Origin: Tardiphaga sp.
GTDB lineage: Bacteria; Pseudomonadota; Alphaproteobacteria; Rhizobiales; Xanthobacteraceae
Assembly (NCBI GenBank): GCA_028290765.1
Contig: JAQGJF010000606.1
Coordinates: forward strand, 1-5,817
Direction of reading: 5' to 3'
DNA: 5,817 bases
In this document: positions 1-5,817 of the stretch, piece by piece
Numbering within the stretch: the first letter of the stretch is position 1
How the letters are laid out: the number at the start of each line of letters is the position of its first letter
Notes under the pieces: model-generated
What the model was told of the DNA's origin: nothing
Databases searched by the model: none
Seen by the model: the letters and a program-made list of their open reading frames with translations, nothing else
Position numbers and translations under genes: made by a program

Positions 1-708
1 TATCGGGGAAAGGGCGACTACGACGCCGCGATCGCCGATTTCAACGCGGCCATAGCCATCGACCCCCGATACGCCAATGCCTGGCGGAATCGCGGCAACG
101 CATATCTTAAGAAAGACGATTACGACCACGCCATCGCCGATTTCACGACTGCGCTTGACATCAAGCTCGAGGATTCGGAAGCGCGTGTCGGCCGCGGCAT
201 CGCTTACGGAAAGACCGGCGATTACGACCGGGCGATCGCCGACTATGACAAGATCATCACCGCCAACCCGCAGGATAGCGCGGCGCTCAGCAATCGCGGC
301 TACACGCGATTCTATCGCGGCGACTTCGCCGATGCGGCGGCGGATCTGTCGCGTGTCGCGCCGATGGATGGCTACCCCTATCCCGGGCTGTTTCGTTTCC
401 TGGCCCAATCTCGCGCCGGGCAGACGGTCTCGGATATCGAATCCCTGACTCAACGCATGAAGGGCCGCGACTGGCCCTATGCGGTGCTCGAACTCTATCT
501 CGGGCGAAGCGATCCGGCGGCGGCGCTCGCCGCCGCGCAAAAAAACGAAGAGCGTTGCGAGGCGCAGTTCTATGTCGGCGAATGGCAGCTTGTGCAGGGC
601 GACCGCGCCGCCGCCAGACAGCGTCTCGAGGAAGCTGTCGCCATCTGTCCCAAATCGTTCATCGAGTATACCGGCGCACAAGCCGAGTTGCGGCGGCTCG
701 GGCAATAG
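1..708 (+). CDS. TPR-repeat protein, 3' part (start lies upstream of the window)
   Basis: Frame 1 is open from the first base to the TAG stop at 706-708, giving 235 visible residues with no start in view. Residues 1-22 are the end of one TPR unit, followed by three units of exactly 34 residues each (23-56, 57-90, 91-124). Each repeats the pattern of a G-Y/F-D turn, then A-I-A-D-F/Y, then a short helix ending near P; the fourth is the most degenerate. Residues 125-235 are not obvious TPRs: they contain a Trp/Tyr-rich helical stretch and a tail with R-C-E-A-Q-F-Y (Cys186) and I-C-P-K-S-F-I-E-Y (Cys216). I recall this tail from NlpI-like or uncharacterised TPR proteins of Rhizobiales. TPRs form helical protein-binding scaffolds, but no partner can be inferred. 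Whether it is a lipoprotein or secreted cannot be judged without the N-terminus. A hairpin and a new promoter separate it from the next gene, so it is probably a separate unit. The TPR call is secure; the function is unknown. Confidence 0.9.
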   Translation, partial: YRGKGDYDAAIADFNAAIAIDPRYANAWRNRGNAYLKKDDYDHAIADFTTALDIKLEDSEARVGRGIAYGKTGDYDRAIADYDKIITANPQDSAALSNRGYTRFYRGDFADAAADLSRVAPMDGYPYPGLFRFLAQSRAGQTVSDIESLTQRMKGRDWPYAVLELYLGRSDPAAALAAAQKNEERCEAQFYVGEWQLVQGDRAAARQRLEEAVAICPKSFIEYTGAQAELRRLGQ

Positions 709-719
709 CGTCGATTGGC

Positions 720-745
720 GCGCGTGCAGGACTTTGCTGCCGCGC
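720..745 (+). terminator. GC-rich hairpin after the TPR gene, possible terminator
   Basis: Eleven bases after the TPR stop, GCGCG (720-724) pairs with CGCGC (741-745), and GCAG (726-729) pairs with CTGC (737-740). This leaves one bulged T at 725 and a 7-base loop. The 9-bp stem is strong and well placed for transcript end formation or 3' protection. There is no T-run after it, so it is not a classical intrinsic terminator, and GC-rich DNA forms such hairpins often by chance. Confidence 0.3.
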
Positions 746-781
746 ACAACATCAAGTCCATGCACCGAGCCGACAAGCGCC

Positions 782-811
782 TTGACAGTCGAAATGTTTC
801 GCGCACATTCT
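782..811 (+). promoter_or_regulatory. Putative sigma-70-type promoter for the ROK/ABC operon
   Basis: A perfect TTGACA -35 hexamer (782-787, preceded by C as is common in alphaproteobacteria) lies 18 bases before a weak -10 candidate, CATTCT (806-811, 3 of 6 consensus bases). A start site near 817-820 would leave a leader of about 25 bases before the ATG at 845. This makes the upstream TTG at 827 a less likely translation start. The -35 is convincing; the -10 is poor, which suits a regulated promoter but also weakens the call. Confidence 0.5.
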
Positions 812-827
812 TACACAAAGTAAGAAT
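807..827 (+). promoter_or_regulatory. Perfect inverted repeat, candidate ROK operator
   Basis: ATTCTTAC (807-814) and GTAAGAAT (820-827) are perfect reverse complements separated by ACAAA. The 21-base site is AT-rich in an otherwise GC-rich region. It overlaps the predicted -10 and start site and lies just before the ROK coding sequence. ROK repressors such as NagC, Mlc and XylR bind AT-rich palindromes of about this size near their target promoters. From that knowledge and this position, I infer autoregulation by the adjacent gene product, with the downstream transporter genes carried along. The repeat itself is directly visible; its role as an operator is inference. Confidence 0.6.
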
Positions 828-844
828 TGACGTCAGGGATGGAA

Positions 845-2011
845 ATGTCGGAGCAGCCGAGAAGTCGGCGGCAGACGCGCGCGGCCATTCTGGGGCATCT
901 GCTCCAGTCGGGCGGCGTGTTTCGGCCGCCTCTGGCCAAGGCCGTGCGCCTGTCCGAGGCAAGCCTGTCGCGTATCCTGTTCGATCTGAAGGCGGAGGGC
1001 CTGATCGAGGAAGTGAGGCGACCCGCGCCTTACGTCGGTGGACCGACCGGTCTGGTCTCTCTCGATCATTCGGTCCGGCTGGCGGCGATCGAGCTGACCG
1101 GTCAGCGGCTGAGCGTCGGGGTCGGCGGGCTGAGCGGCGAACTGCATTACACCGAACGCTTGCCACTGCCGAAATCTCCAACCGTCGAATCCGTCGGCGG
1201 GCTGTTTCACGATGCGCTGCAGTTGCTGCAGGACTGGACACGGCGGCGCCGGGTTCAGCTCTCGCAGATCGGTGTTTCGGTCCCGGGGCTTGGCCGGTTG
1301 AGCGAACTCGACAATCCGATCATTCCCTGTGACATCGGGCTCGTTCGCGGCATGCTTGGCGAGATGTTTAGCGGCGTGCCGGTCGAGTTCACCAATTCGG
1401 TGGTGGCGCATGCCACGTTTCATTGCTGCCGCACGGAAGATTATCCGTTTACCGGCCCGCATCTGTTCGTCTTTGTCGGCCAAGGCGTCGCAGGCGCCTG
1501 GATGGACGACCCGATCGAAGCCGATGCTCTGCTGCCGGCCGAGCTTGGCCACATGGTGTTCGGCGATGGCGGCCCGCCTTGCCGCTGCGGCCATCATGGC
1601 TGTGTCGAGGCCTATACGTCGCTTCCGGCATTGGCCGGGCTGCTCGGCGTTCCCGAACCGGAACTGCTGCGGCTCGGCGATGAGTGGGTCAATGCCATCC
1701 CGCTTCCCGTCCGCGTGCGCCAGGAGTTGCGGCGCCGGCTGTTCCGGCTTGGCCTTGCGATCGGCAATACGCTGAACGTCAAGCCTTGTCCTGGCGTGGC
1801 GATCAGTGGCTGGCCGTCGCTTCTTGCGGAGGAAGATCGCAAGGCGTTGGTCGATGGGATCGATGCCTGTCTGATGGGCGGGCGCGCTCAGGTGTCGCTT
1901 GCCTTCGTACGGCCTTCGAACGGCAATGATCCGAATGCCGCGCTGGCCTTTGCAGCCTGCTGTCTGGCTCGCCGTGGCGGCATGCCGGCCTCATCGGCGG
2001 AGGCTGCGTAA
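845..2011 (+). CDS. ROK-family transcriptional regulator (NagC/XylR/Mlc type)
   Basis: Predicted sugar-responsive DNA-binding repressor of 388 residues, a usual length for ROK regulators. Residues about 9-56 form a winged helix-turn-helix (R-A-A-I-L-G-H-L-L then L-S-E-A-S-L-S-R-I and a wing ending G-L-I-E-E), followed by the GGPTG linker typical of the family. The ROK domain follows: E-L-G-H (Glu233, His236) is the sugar-contact motif, and the zinc site C-R-C-G-H-H-G-C-V-E supplies Cys246, Cys248 and Cys253, with His236 as the usual fourth ligand. Where ROK sugar kinases have Asn-Asp, this protein has Asn184-Ser185, so it should lack kinase activity and act only as a sensor. I chose ATG 845 because AGGGA (835-839) sits 5 bases upstream. 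The frame stays open to TTG 827 and includes ATG 839, but TTG 827 falls on the operator repeat. It is the first gene of a probable operon with the importer 60 bases downstream. The effector is unknown. Confidence 0.9.
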   Translation: MSEQPRSRRQTRAAILGHLLQSGGVFRPPLAKAVRLSEASLSRILFDLKAEGLIEEVRRPAPYVGGPTGLVSLDHSVRLAAIELTGQRLSVGVGGLSGELHYTERLPLPKSPTVESVGGLFHDALQLLQDWTRRRRVQLSQIGVSVPGLGRLSELDNPIIPCDIGLVRGMLGEMFSGVPVEFTNSVVAHATFHCCRTEDYPFTGPHLFVFVGQGVAGAWMDDPIEADALLPAELGHMVFGDGGPPCRCGHHGCVEAYTSLPALAGLLGVPEPELLRLGDEWVNAIPLPVRVRQELRRRLFRLGLAIGNTLNVKPCPGVAISGWPSLLAEEDRKALVDGIDACLMGGRAQVSLAFVRPSNGNDPNAALAFAACCLARRGGMPASSAEAA

Positions 2012-2057
2012 GATGCAATGAACGGCGCGGACCAAACGCGTCGAATGTCTGCAACCC

Positions 2058-2065
2058 GGGAGGAA
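2058..2065 (+). promoter_or_regulatory. Strong ribosome binding site that sets the binding-protein start
   Basis: GGGAGGAA ends 6 bases before ATG 2072. The earlier in-frame ATGs at 2018 and 2045 have no comparable site and would place a charged extension before the signal peptide, so 2072 is preferred. Confidence 0.8.
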
Positions 2066-2071
2066 CAAGCT

Positions 2072-3349
2072 ATGCCGATCATGACAAGGCGTCATCTGCT
2101 CGCTGGATCCGCTGCTGCTCTTGCAATGCCAGCCTTGGGCAGGGCTCAGGGCGCGAAGCCGCGATTGACCGCCATTTCGCAATGGTCCGCCGGCAGCGAC
2201 GGTGCCGCGATCTCCGCGCTCGGCAAATTGTTCGAGGAAAAGGGCGGGGTCTGGCAGCACAATCCGGTTCCCGGCTTCACCACCGAGATGATGAACAAGC
2301 TGCGGGCACAGATCATGGCCGGCGATCCACCCGCCGTCTCGCAGCTCAAGGGACCCGAGATTGCCGCGTGGTCGAAGATCGCGCCGACCGTCGATATCAG
2401 TCCGTGGGTGCAGGCGGCCGGCTATGCCGACCGCGCGCCGGCGGAACTTGCCAAGAGCTGCCAGCCGGCCGGCAAATGGGTCGCGCTGCCGCTGCAGGTC
2501 TATCGGATCAACACGCTGTTCATGTCCACCAAGGGCATGCAGCGGGCCGGCGTGACCAAGGCGCCGACCTCGTGGGCGGAATTCAACGACACGGCGGAGA
2601 AGATGAAGGCCGCCGGTATGACGCCCGTGGCCAATGGCGGTATCCGCTGGGACGACGGGATGAAATTCGAGATCGCGCTCGCCGGCATCGATCCCGACAT
2701 CTACCGCCGCGCCATCATGAAGCTCGAACCCGATGCCCTGAAGAGCAAGCAGGTGCTGGCCGCCTTCGAGCAGCTCCGCAAACTCTCCAACTGGATGAAC
2801 CCGAACATCGCGGCGCAGGGCTGGGCGGTGAACCTGCCGGCTTTCGTCAAGGGCGACATGGGCATGGTGCTGATGGGCGGCTGGGCGCAGGGCAATCTGC
2901 TGAAGGCCGGCGCGACCGACGCCGATTTCTCTAGCGGACCCGCGCCGCAGGAGAATGGTCCGCCATGCTTCGACCTCAACGCCGACTGCTTCATCTTCTG
3001 GAAACCGAAGGGCGCCGATCTCGAGGCCGGGCAGAAATTGTTCGCCGAACTGGTCATGCAGCCGTCGACGCAGGAGATGTATTCGAAGATCACGGGCTCG
3101 ATCCCGGCGCGCACCGATGTCGACCTGTCGACCCAGGGCTTTACCGACGGCCAGCGCAGTTCGGCGCAGAATCTGCGCGATGCGATCGCCAAGGACCGGG
3201 TGGTCCTGAGTCTCGGCCACAACATGGCGCAGCCCAACGGCATCACCGCGGCGATGATCGACGTGCTGACCGAATACGTCCACAACAGCGCCATTCCCGC
3301 CGCCGAAGGGCAGAAGCGGCTGGTCGCGGCGGTGGAAAGCGCGCAGTAG
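2072..3349 (+). CDS. Sugar ABC transporter substrate-binding protein (CUT1 family, GtsA/glucose-binding-protein-like), Tat-type signal
   Basis: Predicted periplasmic receptor of 425 residues that delivers a sugar to the permease pair encoded next. The N-terminus (residues 1-26) is a signal peptide with a twin-arginine motif, T-R-R-H-L-L (Arg6, Arg7), a hydrophobic Ala/Leu core, and a likely cut after Ala25 (G-R-A|Q-G). The mature part aligns by eye with remembered Pseudomonas/Thermus glucose-binding proteins: Q-L-K-G-P-E-I (Lys93), P-V-A-N-G-G with Trp193, G-G-W-A-Q-G near 269-274, N-A-D (Asp305), G-S-I-P-A-R (342-347) and G-H-N-M-A (His383). A lysine I recall just before GSIP is Thr341 here, and D/K in the G-D-W-A-K-G motif are Gly270/Gln273, so the ligand may not be glucose. 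The strong site at 2058-2065 fixes the start. The stop at 3347-3349 lies 10 bases before the first permease. The family call is firm; the substrate is open. Confidence 0.9.
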   Translation: MPIMTRRHLLAGSAAALAMPALGRAQGAKPRLTAISQWSAGSDGAAISALGKLFEEKGGVWQHNPVPGFTTEMMNKLRAQIMAGDPPAVSQLKGPEIAAWSKIAPTVDISPWVQAAGYADRAPAELAKSCQPAGKWVALPLQVYRINTLFMSTKGMQRAGVTKAPTSWAEFNDTAEKMKAAGMTPVANGGIRWDDGMKFEIALAGIDPDIYRRAIMKLEPDALKSKQVLAAFEQLRKLSNWMNPNIAAQGWAVNLPAFVKGDMGMVLMGGWAQGNLLKAGATDADFSSGPAPQENGPPCFDLNADCFIFWKPKGADLEAGQKLFAELVMQPSTQEMYSKITGSIPARTDVDLSTQGFTDGQRSSAQNLRDAIAKDRVVLSLGHNMAQPNGITAAMIDVLTEYVHNSAIPAAEGQKRLVAAVESAQ

Positions 3350-3359
3350 GATCGTCGCC

Positions 3360-4304
3360 ATGCGAACGGCACTGACGCTGCAGGCGCGGGACACGAGGAG
3401 AAAGCCGGTGGCTGGCGTTTGGCGCGACCGCCTCGGCAATTTCCTGGCCCAGCTTGCGATCTGGGTGCCGTTGTCGATCACTGCCGGGCACGTGGTGGTG
3501 TTCACGGCCTGGACGACCTGGGTCTCGTTTACGGCCTCGACCTTGATGCCGGACTACACCTGGATCGGCCTGCGCAACTACTGGGCGGTGACGCGCACGG
3601 CGAACTTCCAGATCGCTTATGTCAATCTGTTTGTCTACAGCACCGGCTTCGTGCTGTTGACGATGGCGCTGGGTCTGCTGCTGGCGATCCTGCTCGATCA
3701 ACGCGTGCGCGGCGAAAACGTGCTGCGCACGATCTTTCTCTATCCGCTCGCCGTTTCCTTCGTGGTGACCGGAACGGTGTGGAGCTGGTTGCTCAATCCC
3801 GGGCTCGGAATCCAGAAACTGGTGCACGATCTCGGCTGGACCGATTTCCGCTTCGACTGGCTGGTGCAGTCCGACAAGGCTATCTACACGGTGATCCTGG
3901 CTGGCGTCTGGCAGGGCGCCGGATTTGCCATGGCGCTGTTCATGGCCGGGTTACGATCGGTGGACAAGGACCTGATCAAGGCCGCCCAGATCGACGGCGC
4001 CGGACCCTGGCGGACCTATCGTCGCGTGGTGCTGCCGACGATCTGGCCGATTTTCGTGGCCGTGTTCGTGATCCTGCTGCAGTCTGCGATCAAGGCGTTC
4101 GACCTGGTTCGCGCGCTGACCGGCGGCGGGCCGGGCATCTCCTCAACGCTGCCGACGCTGGTCGTCTATGACTTCATGTTCCAGCGCAGCGAGTTGGGGC
4201 GCGGTTCGGCGGCCGCGGTGCTGATGCTGCTGACGCTGGTCGTCGTATTGGTGCCTTACGCACTCTACATGCGCTGGCGGCAGAAAAAGCAGGCCCGCGC
4301 ATGA
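3360..4304 (+). CDS. Sugar ABC transporter permease 1 (MalF/UgpA type, GtsB-like)
   Basis: Inner-membrane permease subunit of 314 residues, normal for a short CUT1 permease without the MalF insertion. A basic N-terminus precedes about six hydrophobic segments near 32-57, 86-112, 123-145, 173-197, 230-250 and 281-303. The cytoplasmic EAA loop, which docks on the ATPase, is at about 207-230: K-A-A-Q-I-D-G-A-G then V-V-L-P, with Lys in place of the classical Glu. Stretches such as L-L-D-Q-R-V-R, S-F-V-V-T-G-T-V-W-S-W-L-L-N-P-G-L-G and F-R-F-D-W-L-V strongly resemble GtsB of the Pseudomonas glucose importer as I remember it. AGGA overlaps the stop of the binding-protein gene (3348-3351), 8 bases before ATG 3360, which suggests translational coupling. 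An in-frame GTG at 3408 with a better ribosome site is a real alternative start, giving 298 residues. The end overlaps the next gene by 4 bases (ATGA). Orthology to GtsB is not proven. Confidence 0.92.
   Translation: MRTALTLQARDTRRKPVAGVWRDRLGNFLAQLAIWVPLSITAGHVVVFTAWTTWVSFTASTLMPDYTWIGLRNYWAVTRTANFQIAYVNLFVYSTGFVLLTMALGLLLAILLDQRVRGENVLRTIFLYPLAVSFVVTGTVWSWLLNPGLGIQKLVHDLGWTDFRFDWLVQSDKAIYTVILAGVWQGAGFAMALFMAGLRSVDKDLIKAAQIDGAGPWRTYRRVVLPTIWPIFVAVFVILLQSAIKAFDLVRALTGGGPGISSTLPTLVVYDFMFQRSELGRGSAAAVLMLLTLVVVLVPYALYMRWRQKKQARA
3395..3410 (+). promoter_or_regulatory. Alternative ribosome binding site and GTG start inside permease 1
   Basis: GAGGAG (3395-3400) stands 7 bases before an in-frame GTG (3408-3410). 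It matches the anti-Shine-Dalgarno sequence better than the AGGA used by ATG 3360. Starting here removes 16 mostly polar, basic residues and no membrane segment. Which start is used cannot be settled from the sequence. Confidence 0.35.
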
Positions 4305-5143
4305 AGGCGTCGCGCGCGATCGTCTACGCCGCGCTGATCGTGCTGGCGCTGCTGTTCCTGGTGCCGCTGGGTATCGTGGTCGCGAACTCGTTGCGCTCCA
4401 GCCAGGAGATCGCCGCCACCTCGATGATCGGGTGGCCGCACCATTTGATCTTCGGCAACTATGCCGAGGCATGGAACCAGTTCTGCATGGCCGAGCATTG
4501 CTGGGGCATCGCACCCTATATGCGCAATTCCCTGACGCTGGCGATCCCGGCCACCCTCGCGTCCACCTTTCTGGGCGCGCTCGCCGGCTATTCGATCGCG
4601 CTCTGGCGCTTCCGCGGCGATCAAATCGTGTTCGGGCTGGTGACGCTGGGTGTTTTCCTGCCCGAACAGATGAAGCTGATCCCCTGGGTGGTGGTGCTGC
4701 GCGATCTGGGACTGATGAACACTATCGCCGGCCTGATCCTGATCCACACCGTTCAGGGCCTGAGTTTCACGACGCTGTTCTGCCGCAACTACTACACCGG
4801 TATTCCGCAGGACCTGCTGAAAGCGGCGCGAATCGACGGCGCCGGCTTCTTCCGGATTTTCTGGCGGATCATCCTGCCGCTGTCGCCGCCGATCCTGATC
4901 GTGACCGTGATCTTCCAGTTCACCGGGATCTGGAACGAATTCCTGTTCGGCGTGACCTTCACCTCCGGCGACCAGCAGCCGGTCACCGCGGCGTTGATTG
5001 CACTCAGCGCCGCCATCACCTCCGAGCCGATGTATGGCGTACAGAGTGCGGCCGTGCTGATCGCCGCCTTGCCGACGCTGCTGGTGTATCTGTTCGGCGG
5101 AAAATATTTCATGAGTGGCCTGACCGCGGGGGCCGTAAAGTGA
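4301..5143 (+). CDS. Sugar ABC transporter permease 2 (MalG/UgpE type, GtsC-like)
   Basis: Second inner-membrane permease, 280 residues, the usual size for CUT1 MalG-type subunits. Hydrophobic segments lie near 8-29, 76-100, 109-131, 139-163, 197-216 and 247-267. The EAA loop is at about 172-196 ([11 protein letters not shown] then I-I-L-P-L-S). The tail [14 protein letters not shown] and the segment [10 protein letters not shown] closely match remembered GtsC proteins and support the glucose/mannose-type subfamily. The predicted periplasmic loop between the first two segments carries Cys62 and Cys67 spaced C-x4-C, a pair I also recall in GtsC. The start ATG is embedded in the previous stop (ATGA, 4301-4304), so translation is probably coupled and the two permeases made in equal amounts. 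Pairing with permease 1 forms the transmembrane channel. The next gene starts 10 bases after the stop. Confidence 0.93.
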   Translation: MKASRAIVYAALIVLALLFLVPLGIVVANSLRSSQEIAATSMIGWPHHLIFGNYAEAWNQFCMAEHCWGIAPYMRNSLTLAIPATLASTFLGALAGYSIALWRFRGDQIVFGLVTLGVFLPEQMKLIPWVVVLRDLGLMNTIAGLILIHTVQGLSFTTLFCRNYYTGIPQDLLKAARIDGAGFFRIFWRIILPLSPPILIVTVIFQFTGIWNEFLFGVTFTSGDQQPVTAALIALSAAITSEPMYGVQSAAVLIAALPTLLVYLFGGKYFMSGLTAGAVK

Positions 5144-5153
5144 GGATGTCATC

Positions 5154-5817
5154 ATGGCGGCGTTGAGCATTCGCGGCCTGTCGAAGCGGTTCGCCAATCT
5201 GGAGGTGCTGAAGGGGATCGATCTCGATATCGAGAGCGGTGAATTCACCGTGCTGGTCGGGCCATCGGGCTGCGGCAAGTCCACGCTGCTCAGCATCATC
5301 GCCGGGCTGGAGCGATCGAGCGCGGGGACGATCGAGATCGGCGGTCGGATCGTCAACGACGTCCCGCCAAAGGACCGCGACATCGCCATGGTGTTCCAGT
5401 CCTACGCGCTCTATCCGTCGATGACGGTGCGCCAGAACATCACCTTCGGGATGGAATGCCGTCATGTGCCGAAGCCGGAGCAGGATGCCGCGGTGGCCAA
5501 TGTCGCCCGGCTGCTGCAGATCGAGCCGTTGCTCGCGCGTCGGCCCTCGCAATTGTCCGGCGGCCAGCGTCAGCGCGTCGCGATGGGGCGGGCCCTGGTG
5601 CGGGATCCGCTGCTGTTCCTGTTCGACGAACCGCTTTCCAATCTCGACGCCAAGCTGCGGGTCGAGATGCGCATGGAGATCAAGCGGCTGCATCAGCGGA
5701 TCGGCGCCACCATCATCTATGTCACCCACGACCAGGTCGAGGCGATGACGCTCGCATCGCGCATCGCGGTGATGCACCATGGCGAGTTGCAGCAATTCGC
5801 CGATCCCCACACCATCT
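5154..5817 (+). CDS. Sugar ABC transporter ATP-binding protein (MalK/UgpC/GtsD type), 5' part
   Basis: Cytoplasmic ATPase that powers the importer; 221 codons are visible and the frame is still open at the window edge. All nucleotide-binding motifs are intact: Walker [10 protein letters not shown] (36-44), Q-loop Gln82 in V-F-Q-S-Y-A-L-Y-P, signature L-S-G-G-Q (134-138), Walker B ending F-L-F-D-E-P (Asp158, catalytic Glu159), D-loop S-N-L-D (162-165) and H-loop His192 in T-H-D-Q. The extent of identity to MalK-type motifs places it in the CUT1 group. MalK-like proteins are usually about 360 residues, so roughly 140 residues are missing, including the C-terminal OB/TOBE regulatory domain. Where many relatives read A-D-R-I, this one has A-S-R-I (201-204), a minor variation. 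GAGGA (5142-5146), overlapping the preceding stop, lies 7 bases before the ATG. Such ATPases can be shared between several sugar importers, so the symbol is left open. Confidence 0.95.
   Translation, partial: MAALSIRGLSKRFANLEVLKGIDLDIESGEFTVLVGPSGCGKSTLLSIIAGLERSSAGTIEIGGRIVNDVPPKDRDIAMVFQSYALYPSMTVRQNITFGMECRHVPKPEQDAAVANVARLLQIEPLLARRPSQLSGGQRQRVAMGRALVRDPLLFLFDEPLSNLDAKLRVEMRMEIKRLHQRIGATIIYVTHDQVEAMTLASRIAVMHHGELQQFADPHTI

Noticed and set aside
23..372. Degenerate DNA repeats with a 102-base period in the TPR gene
   Set aside because: The period equals 34 codons and is explained by the TPR units of the encoded protein.
827..844. TTG at 827 (or ATG at 839) as the ROK start
   Set aside because: TTG 827 lies on the last base of the operator repeat, very close to the likely transcription start, and has no good ribosome site. 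ATG 845 has AGGGA at proper spacing. The longer forms add only six or two residues and cannot be fully excluded.
2012..2071. Possible second promoter between the ROK gene and the binding-protein gene
   Set aside because: I found no pair of recognisable -35 and -10 elements in these 60 bases; only the ribosome binding site at the end is convincing.
1991..3505. Long open frame on the minus strand (504 codons) opposite the binding-protein gene
   Set aside because: It is the complement of a well-supported binding-protein gene with a clear signal peptide, ribosome site and family motifs. The minus-strand translation is Arg/His/Gly-rich with no recognisable domain, which is typical of antisense frames in GC-rich DNA.
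3990..4845. The same 14-base word, ATCGACGGCGCCGG, at 3990-4003 and 4832-4845
   Set aside because: Both copies encode the I-D-G-A-G part of the EAA loop in the two paralogous permeases, so the match reflects shared protein function, not a DNA repeat element.
4265..5389. Minus-strand open frame (374 codons) opposite permease 2 and the ATPase
   Set aside because: It spans two convincing plus-strand genes and has low-complexity, charged composition without domains. It is a GC-rich shadow frame.

Overview
The window reads as GC-rich, densely coded alphaproteobacterial chromosome. The codon preference, the style of the TPR protein and a CTTGACA-type promoter element suggest a Rhizobiales or Bradyrhizobium/Rhodopseudomonas-like organism. 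That assignment is from general impression, not a database search. All supported genes are on the + strand, and nothing indicates a mobile element, phage, CRISPR array or RNA gene.

Layout: (1) Positions 1-708 hold the 3' part of a TPR-repeat protein gene with a conserved-looking non-TPR tail; its start is upstream of the window. (2) Positions 709-844 hold a GC-rich hairpin just after that gene, then a putative promoter (TTGACA at 782-787) whose -10 region is covered by a perfect inverted repeat at 807-827 (8-base arms, 5-base spacer). (3) Positions 845-2011 encode a ROK-family transcriptional regulator: an N-terminal winged helix and a ROK sugar-binding domain with its zinc motif, but without the usual catalytic Asp. 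(4) Positions 2072-5817 encode a CUT1-type sugar ABC importer in the order binding protein, permease 1, permease 2, ATPase. The genes are tightly packed (gaps of 10 nt, a 4-nt ATGA overlap, and 10 nt), and the ATPase gene runs off the right edge.

From remembered family sequences, the binding protein and both permeases most resemble the GtsABC glucose/mannose importer of Pseudomonas and the related Thermus glucose-binding protein. The simplest model is one transcription unit. The ROK repressor would bind the palindrome over its own promoter and so also control the downstream importer, and a sugar or sugar derivative would relieve repression. The imported sugar is not fixed by the sequence: several positions I recall as sugar-contacting are kept in the binding protein, but a lysine is replaced by threonine.

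I see no convincing new biological system here. The most useful leads are the operator candidate, the pairing of a ROK regulator with a Gts-type importer, and the altered binding-site residue.
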